This document shows positions 43,492-51,545 of a stretch of DNA of 64,000 bases, piece after piece. Numbering within the stretch: the first letter of the stretch is position 1; each line of letters begins with the position of its first letter. Where the stretch lies: the NCBI GenBank assembly GCA_900552385.1, contig URZI01000006.1:1-64000 (forward strand), in the 5' to 3' direction. A model generated the notes under the pieces. That model did no database searches, was not told the DNA's origin, and saw only the letters and a program-made list of their open reading frames with translations. The position numbers and the translations under genes were made by a program. Source of the stretch: an uncultured Collinsella sp. (GTDB lineage: Bacteria; Actinomycetota; Coriobacteriia; Coriobacteriales; Coriobacteriaceae).

Positions 43492-45141
43492 CTAATTCTT
43501 TTCGGATAATCCCAATCCAGTAATCTCCTGATAGCGCCGCTTCAACATATACGCATCGGGAAGCCTAGAGATCCTCTGATGAATCAACTCATTAAAATCC
43601 GCCAGATTTCCGATTACGACATCGATGCCGCCAGCAGCGTTGAGCAAATCGACGTACGTCATAAAGCGAAACTCGAACGGAATGCCCTCGATTTCCTTTG
43701 TGCATCCATCATGAAAGTCAATCAGTCTCGAAACGTCATGGGCAACGTACGTGACTCTAACGGTCATGTCGTAGGGTTCGTTGCGCAACTTCGCCTCGTG
43801 CTCGTGGTAGCGCACAGTTTCATGCAGGGAGTTAATGTGCGCCTGAATGTACTCATCCCGCAGACCGCCACCGTGTGCCTCATAGGCCTCGATATGTGCA
43901 CGATTTGAAAGGTCCAAGTATTCAACATCGCCATATTTGCGCCCCGAAGCGTTCGTCTCGTTCACGGAAGAGCCGAGACCCCTTGCGAACCAGCCCTCTT
44001 CCGGATGAATGCAGCGGGTAAGGAAATCTACCAGCCTCTGATCGAGAACGCCCTTGGTTAAACTGTTTGAGATCCCCACGCGCTTGACAAAAGCCTTGAT
44101 GGAATCGACGCCGATCGGCTCCAAAGGCGTCTTCGTTTGACGAGAATCGGCAATGAGAATCAAATAACAACGAATAATGTGAGCAACGCGTCTTCTCGTC
44201 GTGTAGGGCAACTCTGCCAGAATGCTAAAGACATCGGCAAGCAGAATCGAGCCGTTCCCAGTCTGCCGGGAGAGTTTCGTTTCGGCCCATGCTTCGTCAA
44301 GTGAATAGACGGACTTGGCGTTGTTGAGGTATGGATTCTCCTGAGTGGGATGATACATGGAGTTCCAAAGCGCCTTTACATTGCTCGAACGGGGCGTGCA
44401 TTCGTAAATCGCCCTGCCGGGGAATCTGTCAACCATCTCAAGCGTAAGCAACTCAAAGTAGAGCATAAACTGGTACGGCTCAAAAGGAATGAGGCCCAAG
44501 TCGATAACATCGTCGGCAAGCGTATCGCATCTCGAGAACGATCCGAGAAGGCCTCGGAAAGTTTCTCCAGCGACGTCAGGTTCGATATCACCAAACAGGG
44601 CGGCGACGTCTGAAACGTCAGTTTCATGTATTCCGGCTATCCTCTCAGAGCCGAAGGGCGGGTCAATACCGATAGAACTGATTACAGCATTGATGGCGTC
44701 GAAAGTTGCGGCAGGAACGTTAAGAATGCCTCTAATCCTATCGAGACCGAGGTGTTGCTCCACGACAAGGGTACGAATGAGCGGAGCACAGCCAATCAAA
44801 GCGATTGCATGACTCCTTGCCATGAACTGCTTCTCCTCGAGTTTTTCTTCGAGCTTGAAGTAGCCGTTCGCGAGCTCTTCCATTTCATGGTCGACGCCAA
44901 CCGCGGCGCTAATGACGTCCTTCAATTCCTTTGAGGGACTATCGTAGTTCTCAAGCCAAAAGCTCCACATCTCGCTGAAGCGATCGGAGATCTCTTCGGC
45001 GGGAATCCTGGATTCCTCAGGGCCGTTCTCGTAATAGTCCGCAACCTGAATCGCGGCGCTTTCCATCGAGTTCGGATCTATAGGCAGGGACGCTGCCAGG
45101 AGCGCTTCGCATATTTCAGAAATGTTTGCACTGCTACTCAT
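43492..45141 (-). CDS. Unknown 549-aa protein in a methylase locus, possible restriction effector
   Basis: Not recognised. A 549-residue soluble, acidic protein whose start overlaps the end of the XRE gene by 8 bp, so the two are coupled. I see no P-loop and no clear PD-(D/E)xK, HNH or GIY-YIG motif. The C-terminal region holds the best candidate domain: a charged helical stretch (HETVRYHEHEAKLRNEPYDM), a strand-rich segment (VRVTYVAHDVSRLIDFHDG) and MTYVDLLNAAGGIDVV, a pattern seen near the end of some uncharacterised nuclease-like proteins. Next to an XRE regulator and a divergent C5 methylase it is the likely restriction or effector component; that is context, not homology. Confidence 0.55.
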   Translation of the reverse strand: MSSSANISEICEALLAASLPIDPNSMESAAIQVADYYENGPEESRIPAEEISDRFSEMWSFWLENYDSPSKELKDVISAAVGVDHEMEELANGYFKLEEKLEEKQFMARSHAIALIGCAPLIRTLVVEQHLGLDRIRGILNVPAATFDAINAVISSIGIDPPFGSERIAGIHETDVSDVAALFGDIEPDVAGETFRGLLGSFSRCDTLADDVIDLGLIPFEPYQFMLYFELLTLEMVDRFPGRAIYECTPRSSNVKALWNSMYHPTQENPYLNNAKSVYSLDEAWAETKLSRQTGNGSILLADVFSILAELPYTTRRRVAHIIRCYLILIADSRQTKTPLEPIGVDSIKAFVKRVGISNSLTKGVLDQRLVDFLTRCIHPEEGWFARGLGSSVNETNASGRKYGDVEYLDLSNRAHIEAYEAHGGGLRDEYIQAHINSLHETVRYHEHEAKLRNEPYDMTVRVTYVAHDVSRLIDFHDGCTKEIEGIPFEFRFMTYVDLLNAAGGIDVVIGNLADFNELIHQRISRLPDAYMLKRRYQEITGLGLSEKN

Positions 45142-45397
45142 TTACACGCTCCCATAAAGGTTGAGGCTCATAAGCGATAAGGCCATCAAGATCGTCGCTT
45201 ACCGCACTGAAGGTTAATCCGCAGGCACAAAGCACTTGAGAAAGCTCAGAGACAGTTATGCGCTTGGAGCCACTTTCCAGTTTCGAAATCGACGCTTGCT
45301 GGCATCCCGTTGCCTCAGCGAGCGCCGCCTGTGACATCCCGGAGCGTCTCCGCCATTTAGCGATAAGTCTCCCGAGAGAAAGATTGAAGTCTTCCAT
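45134..45397 (-). CDS. XRE-family HTH regulator (controller-like)
   Basis: An 87-residue Cro/C1 HTH protein: RLIAKWRRRSGMSQAALAEATGCQQASISKLESGSKRITVSELSQVLCACG covers the full domain. The start is the ATG at 45397; a longer frame to 45442 is less likely. It overlaps the 549-aa gene and is divergent from the methylase; a perfect palindrome sits between them. This is the arrangement of controller proteins in type II restriction-modification systems. Confidence 0.85.
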   Translation of the reverse strand: MEDFNLSLGRLIAKWRRRSGMSQAALAEATGCQQASISKLESGSKRITVSELSQVLCACGLTFSAVSDDLDGLIAYEPQPLWERVNE

Positions 45398-45447
45398 AAA
45401 CGCCCCCTTCCGGCAGCAACCCATGCTTGTATATGATATCATCTCAT

Positions 45448-45474
45448 GAGCTCATTCCATATTGGAATGAGCTC
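45448..45474. promoter_or_regulatory. Perfect palindrome between XRE gene and methylase
   Basis: 12-bp arms (GAGCTCATTCCA and its exact complement) around a TAT centre. It lies 51 bp from the XRE start and 23 bp from the methylase start. Probable operator of the XRE protein. Confidence 0.7.
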
Positions 45475-45497
45475 TACTATTCAGGAGGATTGCTTTA

Positions 45498-46589
45498 ATG
45501 AAGCGTTTCGTCAGCCTTTATTCGGGAGCGGGCGGTCTCGACCTCGGCTTCATCGCCGCCGGGTTCACCCCCGTATTTGCGAACGATATCAACCCGGACG
45601 CCATGAAAACCTACGCTGCCGCGATGGACGCGATCTCGAAGAAGACCGGCAAAACACTGAGCCACAGGATAGTCACGGGAGATATTAGGGAGGTTGAGGA
45701 ACTGCCCGGAAGGGGTTCGGCGGAGCTAGTCATTGGAGGACCGCCCTGTCAGGGCTTCTCGGTCGCGGGGAAGATGGACCCGAACGACCCCCGCTCGCGT
45801 CACGTCTTCGACTTCCTCGGCATGGTCGAGAGGGTCCAGCCCCAAGCGTTCGTGATGGAGAACGTCAAGGCACTCGCCAAGAACAAACGCTGGGCTGGAA
45901 CTATTGCCGACATCCGCAAGAAGGCGGAAGAGATTGGCTACAAAACCAACCTTGAGGTGCTGAACAGTGCCAATTACGGCGTCCCGCAGACCAGAGAGCG
46001 CATGTTCCTTGTCGGGATCAAGGACCCCTGCATCGAGTACAACTACCCGCAGCCGACAGTCAAGGAATGGGTGGGTGTGGCCGACGCCCTGCGCGGGCTG
46101 CCTCCTCTCGGCGAGCCGGGCAATGATCAGACTTGCAAGGCGAAGGTAACTACGGCAAAAAGCCCCGTGCTCCGCCCGTCGCCGTTTGCAGGCATGCTGT
46201 TCAACGGCCAAGGCCGCCCGATGGACATGGACAAGCCCGCGCCGACGCTTCCCGCCTCAATGGGCGGGAACAGAACGCCGATTGTCGATCAAGAGACGCT
46301 CGAAACCGGAGCGACCCAATGGGTCGAGAAATACCACGAAGAGCTTCAGAAAGGCGGGAAAGTAGCCGATAGCGTTCCTCCTCGCCTTCGCCGCATCTCG
46401 GTCCAGGAAGCCGCCACCATACAGACCTTCCCGAGGGATATGCCTTGGTATGGTTCGCAATGCTCCCGCTATCGGCAAATTGGAAACGCCGTTCCTCCCA
46501 AGATGGCCTTTGCGGTTGCGCAATCTGTCGCAGAAGCCCTTGGCATGGATATAGACGCAAACCCCTCTCTGCTTGACGAGCTAGGTTAG
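45498..46589 (+). CDS. C5 cytosine-specific DNA methyltransferase
   Basis: A 363-residue 5-methylcytosine methylase. Motif I FVSLYSGAGGLDLGF (residues 3-17), motif IV with catalytic cysteine GGPPCQGFSVAG near 79, motif VI MENVKAL near 120, motif VIII TRERMFLVG near 170, and motif X GNAVPPKMAFAVAQ near the end are all seen. The target-recognition region is short (about 200-290), so specificity cannot be predicted. Start has AGGAGG at good spacing. Divergent from the XRE/549-aa pair. Confidence 0.93.
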   Translation: MKRFVSLYSGAGGLDLGFIAAGFTPVFANDINPDAMKTYAAAMDAISKKTGKTLSHRIVTGDIREVEELPGRGSAELVIGGPPCQGFSVAGKMDPNDPRSRHVFDFLGMVERVQPQAFVMENVKALAKNKRWAGTIADIRKKAEEIGYKTNLEVLNSANYGVPQTRERMFLVGIKDPCIEYNYPQPTVKEWVGVADALRGLPPLGEPGNDQTCKAKVTTAKSPVLRPSPFAGMLFNGQGRPMDMDKPAPTLPASMGGNRTPIVDQETLETGATQWVEKYHEELQKGGKVADSVPPRLRRISVQEAATIQTFPRDMPWYGSQCSRYRQIGNAVPPKMAFAVAQSVAEALGMDIDANPSLLDELG

Positions 46590-46611
46590 ACAATAAGGGC
46601 CCGCAATGTGG

Positions 46612-46806
46612 CTACCGCCCCAAAACTTTGCCGAGGGTTTCATCCAAGCTCTCCCGCTCGAGGTCTGCAAGGTCCAGTCGATAACTCAAATCGCGAATGC
46701 GATCCGGAACGTCCTTGAGAAAGTTGTTAGTCCTGGCAGAATAGCATCGTATATCACGAACAAGATAAGCAGTTTTTAGCCCCTTTTCATCTGCCCTGAG
46801 AAGCTG
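46612..46806 (-). pseudogene. Gene remnant (C-terminal fragment)
   Basis: On the minus strand a frame of about 60 codons with natural protein character ends at a TAG (46612-46614): ADEKGLKTAYLVRDIRCYS, then TNNFLKDVPDRIRDLSYRLD and DLERESLDETLGKVLGR. It has no start codon and an in-frame stop just upstream. It looks like the tail of a lost gene, perhaps part of the adjacent methylase locus. The family is not recognised. Confidence 0.45.
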
Positions 46807-47145
46807 CTACAGGTTTATGAAGCCGGTCGTTCAACAACATGTCCCGCAAAAGAGCATACGGCCTTTAATTTGCATCAGATTCTAAACGTCACGCATGAGA
46901 AATCAGCGAGGCCCCAAGTTAAAGCGAGAGCCGAACTCACTCACGGCACGCTACAGCCGTGAACCCTCCAAGCCCGCCAGCCGTTCAGATGTTCCAAATG
47001 ATATACAGCTTGAAACCTGGCGACTTGAATCGAAGGTCATTCCTGGGACTATCGGTAGGCAGCCTATCTGCATGCGTTGATCTATCAAATTGGCCTTGAT
47101 GCCAAGGTATATCCAACACTCGACCACCGTTCTCAGCACATCTCC
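46807..47145. other. Non-coding stretch in the accessory island
   Basis: About 340 bp with no gene. A piece near 47020-47050 (CTTGAATCGAAGGTCATTCC) resembles 49795-49815, which lies beyond the second exonuclease copy, so it may be part of a larger duplicated segment. Confidence 0.4.
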
Positions 47146-47508
47146 TTACCTCCCCTCCAACTTCAGCTGCAGCAGCAGATCACTCAGCTCAGGGCACTTG
47201 CTGGAAAGGCGTGTTTGAACGCACTCGCCCATCCCCCATCGCTGGCGGATCTCCTGGGCGTGCGGACTCACGTGATAGTCCCCGTTCATCACTTGTTTGA
47301 GTAGCTTGGCGGTCACGCGGGCATCGGCTAGGGCACTGTGGGCGTGGCACGTCGACTCGTCGAACTCGATGTCAAACCACGTTGCCGCGTCACCCAAAGA
47401 GACGCACCCGTGGCTGCCCACGTCCATGATCGAGGTATAAAACGCCTGCAGGTCGGCCCAGTCCGTAGGAAAGCCAGCAAGGCTGACGTGCTTCGTCCAC
47501 TAATCGTC
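47146..47508 (-). pseudogene. Truncated copy of the DEDDh exonuclease
   Basis: The C-terminal half of the exonuclease at 48875-49609, at roughly 85-90 percent nucleotide similarity by eye. Translation runs KHVSLAGFPTDWADLQAFY, MDVGSHGCVSLGDAATW, HAHSALADARVTAKLLKQ to SKCPELSDLLLQLKLEGR. An in-frame TAG lies upstream of the conserved part, and the N-terminal DFE metal motif is missing, so it cannot be active. Confidence 0.85.
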
Positions 47509-47597
47509 CTCGAACCGCCACTAGTCCGTCCCGTCCCAGCAGGCCGCTCAACGGTGAGATAATGCCCACGACTATCAACGTAAGCAAGGAGCGCGCT

Positions 47598-48833
47598 ATG
47601 GCAGACAACGAGACCAAACCCTCGGCGAACGACGGCCGAGAGGAGCTCGTGGCAAAACAGCTCGCATCGACCAAAATCCACCTCGCGCTCACTCAGAAGC
47701 GGGTGGACGTCTCCGGCGCCATCAAGCTACCGCTCGAGCGAATTCCCCAACTCGGCGTGGCGTTCGCCTCGCTCCCCTCGATGTTTCGCACCGTCACCAA
47801 CACGGTGAGCGTGCCCACGCTGCTCCAGGCGACTGACAAATATGGTAACCCGCTCGATCCGTCGAAACTCAACACGTTCAAGGACGGCAGCGGTCTCACA
47901 GGGGGCTACCGCGACGCCGCCAAGGGCCTTGGGCAGGCGCGCTTCCACGTAGTCGAGGGCGACATCGCCACGAGCGTCACGCAGGTGCCTTACGATCCAA
48001 CATCGCTATTCATGGCAGCCGCAATCGCGCAGATAAACCAAAAGCTCGACTCCATCCAGGAGTCCGTCGACGAAATGTTCGAGTACATGCGTCAGCGCGA
48101 CAAGGCCAACATGCGTGGCAACCTCAAGACGCTCGCAGACATCCTCAACGGTTACGGCCTCAACTACGGCAACGCCACCTACATGGCAAACGCCCATATG
48201 AAGGTGCTCGACATCAAGCAGTCGTCCGCGCAGGACATGGAACTCTTCCGCTCGCAGGCACAGGCGGATCTGAAAAAGAAAGGGTTCATCGAGGTGCGAG
48301 ACGGCTTGGGCAGACGCCTCGACAAGGTGCTCGACTACCTCAAAGACTGCCAGCTCGCCACCTACATCCACGCGTTCTCGCTGTTCCTCGAACCCATGCT
48401 CGCCCAGAACTTCGAGCCCGCAAAGCTCGCGGACGCCACTGCGAAGATCGAGGCTGATTCGATCGCGTACCGCGAGCTCTACACCGACTGCTACAACGCA
48501 CTCGAAGCGGGGGCTGTCGACACCGTCGATGCGGCACTGCTGGGCGGTATCGCGTCCGCGGGCAAATTGCTCGGTCACGCCATCGCAAAGACCCCCGTGG
48601 GCGACCATACACTCATCGACGAGGCGCTCGAAGGCGCAGGAGAGAGCATCGGAAAGTTCAACGACAAGCAATCCGAGAAACTCCTCGAAAAGCTCCATCA
48701 GGCAAAGACGCCCGACGTCACGCCGTTCAAGCAGAGCGTAAAGGAGATCGACACCCTCTACAACCGCCCCGCGCAGATCGCCGTGGACGCCGAGAACGTC
48801 TACATCTTGCCTGCCAAGCAGCAGGAAGAGTAA
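47598..48833 (+). CDS. Unknown 411-aa helical protein
   Basis: Not recognised. A 411-residue soluble protein starting at an ATG with AAGGAG. Residues ~1-130 are mixed; ~140-250 are helical and probably coiled (IAQINQKLDSIQESVDEMFEYMRQRDKANM; MELFRSQAQADLKKKGF); a small glycine/alanine-rich segment (AALLGGIASAGKLLGHAIA) near 315-335 could be an amphipathic or membrane-seeking helix. It is flanked by an exonuclease fragment and an intact exonuclease, both pointing toward it. A toxin or pore-forming role is conceivable but unsupported. Confidence 0.6.
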   Translation: MADNETKPSANDGREELVAKQLASTKIHLALTQKRVDVSGAIKLPLERIPQLGVAFASLPSMFRTVTNTVSVPTLLQATDKYGNPLDPSKLNTFKDGSGLTGGYRDAAKGLGQARFHVVEGDIATSVTQVPYDPTSLFMAAAIAQINQKLDSIQESVDEMFEYMRQRDKANMRGNLKTLADILNGYGLNYGNATYMANAHMKVLDIKQSSAQDMELFRSQAQADLKKKGFIEVRDGLGRRLDKVLDYLKDCQLATYIHAFSLFLEPMLAQNFEPAKLADATAKIEADSIAYRELYTDCYNALEAGAVDTVDAALLGGIASAGKLLGHAIAKTPVGDHTLIDEALEGAGESIGKFNDKQSEKLLEKLHQAKTPDVTPFKQSVKEIDTLYNRPAQIAVDAENVYILPAKQQEE

Positions 48834-48874
48834 CGATACGCGACAGGCACGCGCCATGCAGACAGCTAACGCCC

Positions 48875-49609
48875 CTACCTTCCCGCCGCCTTCAGCTTCA
48901 GCAGCAGGTCGCCCAGCTCGGGGCACTTGCTAGAGAGGCGTGTCTGGGCCCGCTCGCCCATCCCCCAACGTTGGCGGACTTCTTGGGCGCGCGGACTCAC
49001 GTGATAGTCCCCGTCCATCACCTGCTTGAGCAGCTTGGCGGTCACGCGCGCATCGGCTAGGGCGCTGTGGGCATGGCCCGTCGACTCGTCAAACTCGATG
49101 CCAAACCACGTCGCCGCGTCGCCCAACGAGACGCACCCGTGGCTGCCCACGTCCATGATCGAGGTGTAAAACGCCTGCAGGTCGGCCCAGTCCGTAGGAA
49201 ATGCGGAAAGATCGATGCGCTTTGCCTGGCACTCGGTCAAAAGCTGTCGACGGTCCGCCCCGCTCCAGCAAACCACCTGGGCGGAGTAGCGACCGATCCA
49301 ATCGCTGAGCCTTTTGATCACCACATAGAGCGGATCGGCCATCGCGGTGTCCACAGCCGATATCCCCGTAAGCTCGCGGACGGGATATGCAACGCCTTCG
49401 GTAAATTCTGTCTGCACAAACTGCGAGAACTCACCCATAACGTTGCCGTGGTAATCGAGCTTGACGGCGCCGACCTCAATAATCTCATTGCGCAGCCCAC
49501 GGCGCCGGCGCTGCTTTGGCACCGGCGCAAACTCAAAGTCCAGCACAATCTGGCGCGCAAAGTTCGTCGTATCGATAGCCGAGATACCCGGCGTCCTTTC
49601 AGCTGACAC
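48875..49609 (-). CDS. DEDDh-family 3'-5' exonuclease
   Basis: A 244-residue RNase T/DnaQ-like exonuclease. Metal-binding residues: Asp and Glu in IVLDFEFAP near residue 24, Asp in the VVCWSGADRRQL region, and the DEDDh pair in HAHSALADARVTAKLL near 185. The insert rich in arginine (KQRRRRGLR) after the first motif is unusual. GTG start. It belongs to a group of stand-alone exonucleases of unknown substrate. A second, broken copy lies 1.4 kb away on the same strand. Confidence 0.85.
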   Translation of the reverse strand: MSAERTPGISAIDTTNFARQIVLDFEFAPVPKQRRRRGLRNEIIEVGAVKLDYHGNVMGEFSQFVQTEFTEGVAYPVRELTGISAVDTAMADPLYVVIKRLSDWIGRYSAQVVCWSGADRRQLLTECQAKRIDLSAFPTDWADLQAFYTSIMDVGSHGCVSLGDAATWFGIEFDESTGHAHSALADARVTAKLLKQVMDGDYHVSPRAQEVRQRWGMGERAQTRLSSKCPELGDLLLKLKAAGR

Positions 49610-50064
49610 GATTATGGCCTCTCTCCGTCAACTGCCGCTTGCTACATAGGCGGCTACATTGCCGTAAGGATAGGCGCCCGTGCGGACATGAAAGCGGGGC
49701 GCAATACCATGCGCTGGTCGCACGCCATGCAGACGGCCCCAAGAGAATCGCCCGCTCTATTCAAATGCATGAAAAAGATTTGGGCCCGGTGACTTGAATC
49801 AGCGGTCATCCCGGGCCCATCAGAGCTCGTAGAGCTCTTGGTTGCTTTGGTCTCGCTCTTCACGGCGCTTATCGAACTTTCCGAGGCACTCAAGCAGCAT
49901 TCGAAGCATAACAAGTCGCTGCCATTAAGGCACTGACCTCTTGACCAAGCAACAGCGCTGCCCAGCTATCACCCTTGGGCTGCCGTCAACTTTATTCTAT
50001 CCGCGAGCATCTGGTTTACCAAATGGATTTTCGGTAAAGGAAGCACGGCACGCCCGCAAAACCA
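49610..50064. other. Intergenic region with a coding remnant
   Basis: 455 bp. A GGGCCCGG/CCGGGCCC inverted repeat spans about 49786-49822. The plus frame from about 49794 to 49931 encodes LESAVIPGPSELVELLVAL and SLFTALIELSEALKQHSKH before a stop, with no start codon, so it is either a remnant or an unusual small gene. Otherwise nothing seen. Confidence 0.4.
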
Positions 50065-51360
50065 CTACGCCCCAAGTGCCGCCATGGGAATCACCGCCAC
50101 GCCGTCGTCGCGTGTGTAGGCAATACTCCCCTTTCCAACCACGACCGCCAAAAACGCCGGCGCGGCATTCTGGGCGGCAGGATTGGAGAGCACTTTCCTC
50201 TCCAGCGCCTTGAGATTTCTCGCTCCATCGTCTGCTTTCGCATCACTCAGCTTGACCTCGATGGCTCCCCAACGCCCGTCGTGCTCAACGATCAGATCGA
50301 CCTCAAGGCCCTTCTCATCTCGGAAATAATGGACACTGTTGTCGACACCGCCGTAGGTGGAAAGGAACACGCGCACGTCGCGCAGGACGAGATTCTCAAA
50401 GAGCATCCCCAGCGTTTGCATATCGCCAAGCAGCCGCTCAGGGGTAGCCCCCAGCAACGCCGCCGCAAGTGACGGGTCACAGAAGTAGCGCTTGGGGCGC
50501 ACGCGAACGCGGGCCTTCGAGCGCATGGGCGGCTCCCATCCGCAGAGGTCCTCGGTCAGCTTGAGCCTGTTGAAGAGGTCCAAGTACGCAGCGATGGTCC
50601 TCTCGTCGGGGCCCGCCTCACCGTACGAGGCATCCTTTACGAGCGTCTTGTACGTGACAGCCTGGCTCTCGTTCATGGCAAGAGCTCGCAAAAGGCCGTG
50701 TGCAAGCTCGGGCGACATGCCCTCGTCCAGCACGTTGACGTCGAGCACCGAGTGCACGTACTGGCTTGCCGTCTCTCGCGCAAGATCTTCCGAAAGCCCA
50801 AGATTTGCAGGCCAACCGCCCCTGCAGCACCAGCGGGCGACGTCATCCACCGTGCTCTCGCGACGCTGAGGGGCAAAATCCTCGCCCTTAAAGAGGCTTG
50901 CCAGTGACACGAGCGGCTCGCCGTCGCCCGACTCACACAGGGCCATGGGGCGCATTGACAGACGGGCGATCCTACCCGTGCCGGAATGACGAACATGGCT
51001 GCGCTCCTCGCTTTTGAGCGCGGTCGAGCCCGTGAGCAAAAGTGTCCCCCGTTCGTTGCCGCTCGCGTCCACGAAACGCCGGGCGGCATCCCAAACCTCG
51101 GGCACCTCCTGCCATTCATCGACCAGGTGTGGCGCATCGCCGATGAGCGCCAGGCTTGGGTCGACCTCTGCCGCCGCACGCTGCGCAGGCTCATCGAGCC
51201 TGGAGACGCTCGCCGAGCGAGAGAGCGCCGTCCAGGTCTTGCCGCACCATTTGGGGCCGTTGATCTCCACACAGCCAAACGCCCGCATAAGGGTGTCGAG
51301 GCGCTCCTCTATGAGCCGGGGCCTATATCCCTTTTGGGTCAATCTCTTTGGTGCATCCAT
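50065..51360 (-). CDS. DUF4143-type P-loop ATPase with nuclease-like C-terminus
   Basis: A 431-residue ATP-binding protein. The N-terminal AAA-type domain has Walker A INGPKWCGKTWTA near residue 33 and Walker B-like HLVDEWQEVPEVWD near 80; LLLTGSTAL is the sensor strand. The C-terminal DUF4143 domain contains GLEVDLIVEHDGRWGAIEVK, which fits the (D/E)-x-n-(D/E)xK pattern of restriction-like nucleases. Function is not established for the family. The ATG at 51360 follows an array of five motifs at exact 23-bp spacing (51397-51494). Confidence 0.85.
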   Translation of the reverse strand: MDAPKRLTQKGYRPRLIEERLDTLMRAFGCVEINGPKWCGKTWTALSRSASVSRLDEPAQRAAAEVDPSLALIGDAPHLVDEWQEVPEVWDAARRFVDASGNERGTLLLTGSTALKSEERSHVRHSGTGRIARLSMRPMALCESGDGEPLVSLASLFKGEDFAPQRRESTVDDVARWCCRGGWPANLGLSEDLARETASQYVHSVLDVNVLDEGMSPELAHGLLRALAMNESQAVTYKTLVKDASYGEAGPDERTIAAYLDLFNRLKLTEDLCGWEPPMRSKARVRVRPKRYFCDPSLAAALLGATPERLLGDMQTLGMLFENLVLRDVRVFLSTYGGVDNSVHYFRDEKGLEVDLIVEHDGRWGAIEVKLSDAKADDGARNLKALERKVLSNPAAQNAAPAFLAVVVGKGSIAYTRDDGVAVIPMAALGA

Positions 51361-51396
51361 AGACGGCCGTCCCTCTCTATCACGCGATATGCGAAA

Positions 51397-51494
51397 TTAC
51401 GCCATTCTCAATGCTGATTTTACGCTACTTTCAATGTAGTTTTTACGCCATGACAGATGTAGTTTTTACGCCATTTTCATTGAAGGTTTTACGC
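51397..51494. repeat. Five GCGTAA motifs at exact 23-bp intervals
   Basis: TTACGC on the plus strand occurs at 51397, 51420, 51443, 51466 and 51489. The 17 bases between are partly conserved (for example CATTTTCAATGTAGTTT-like). It lies between the two ATPase genes, upstream of the DUF4143 gene, where an operator would be. Confidence 0.8.
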
Positions 51495-51545
51495 TTGGCA
51501 TCCTTAGCGCGACCCATTCCGAGCATCACATCAGAGCGTGCTTGG

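Noticed and set aside
51390..51500. CRISPR-like array
   Set aside because: The periodic unit is only 23 bp with partly conserved interiors, there are no spacers of independent sequence and no cas gene in the window.
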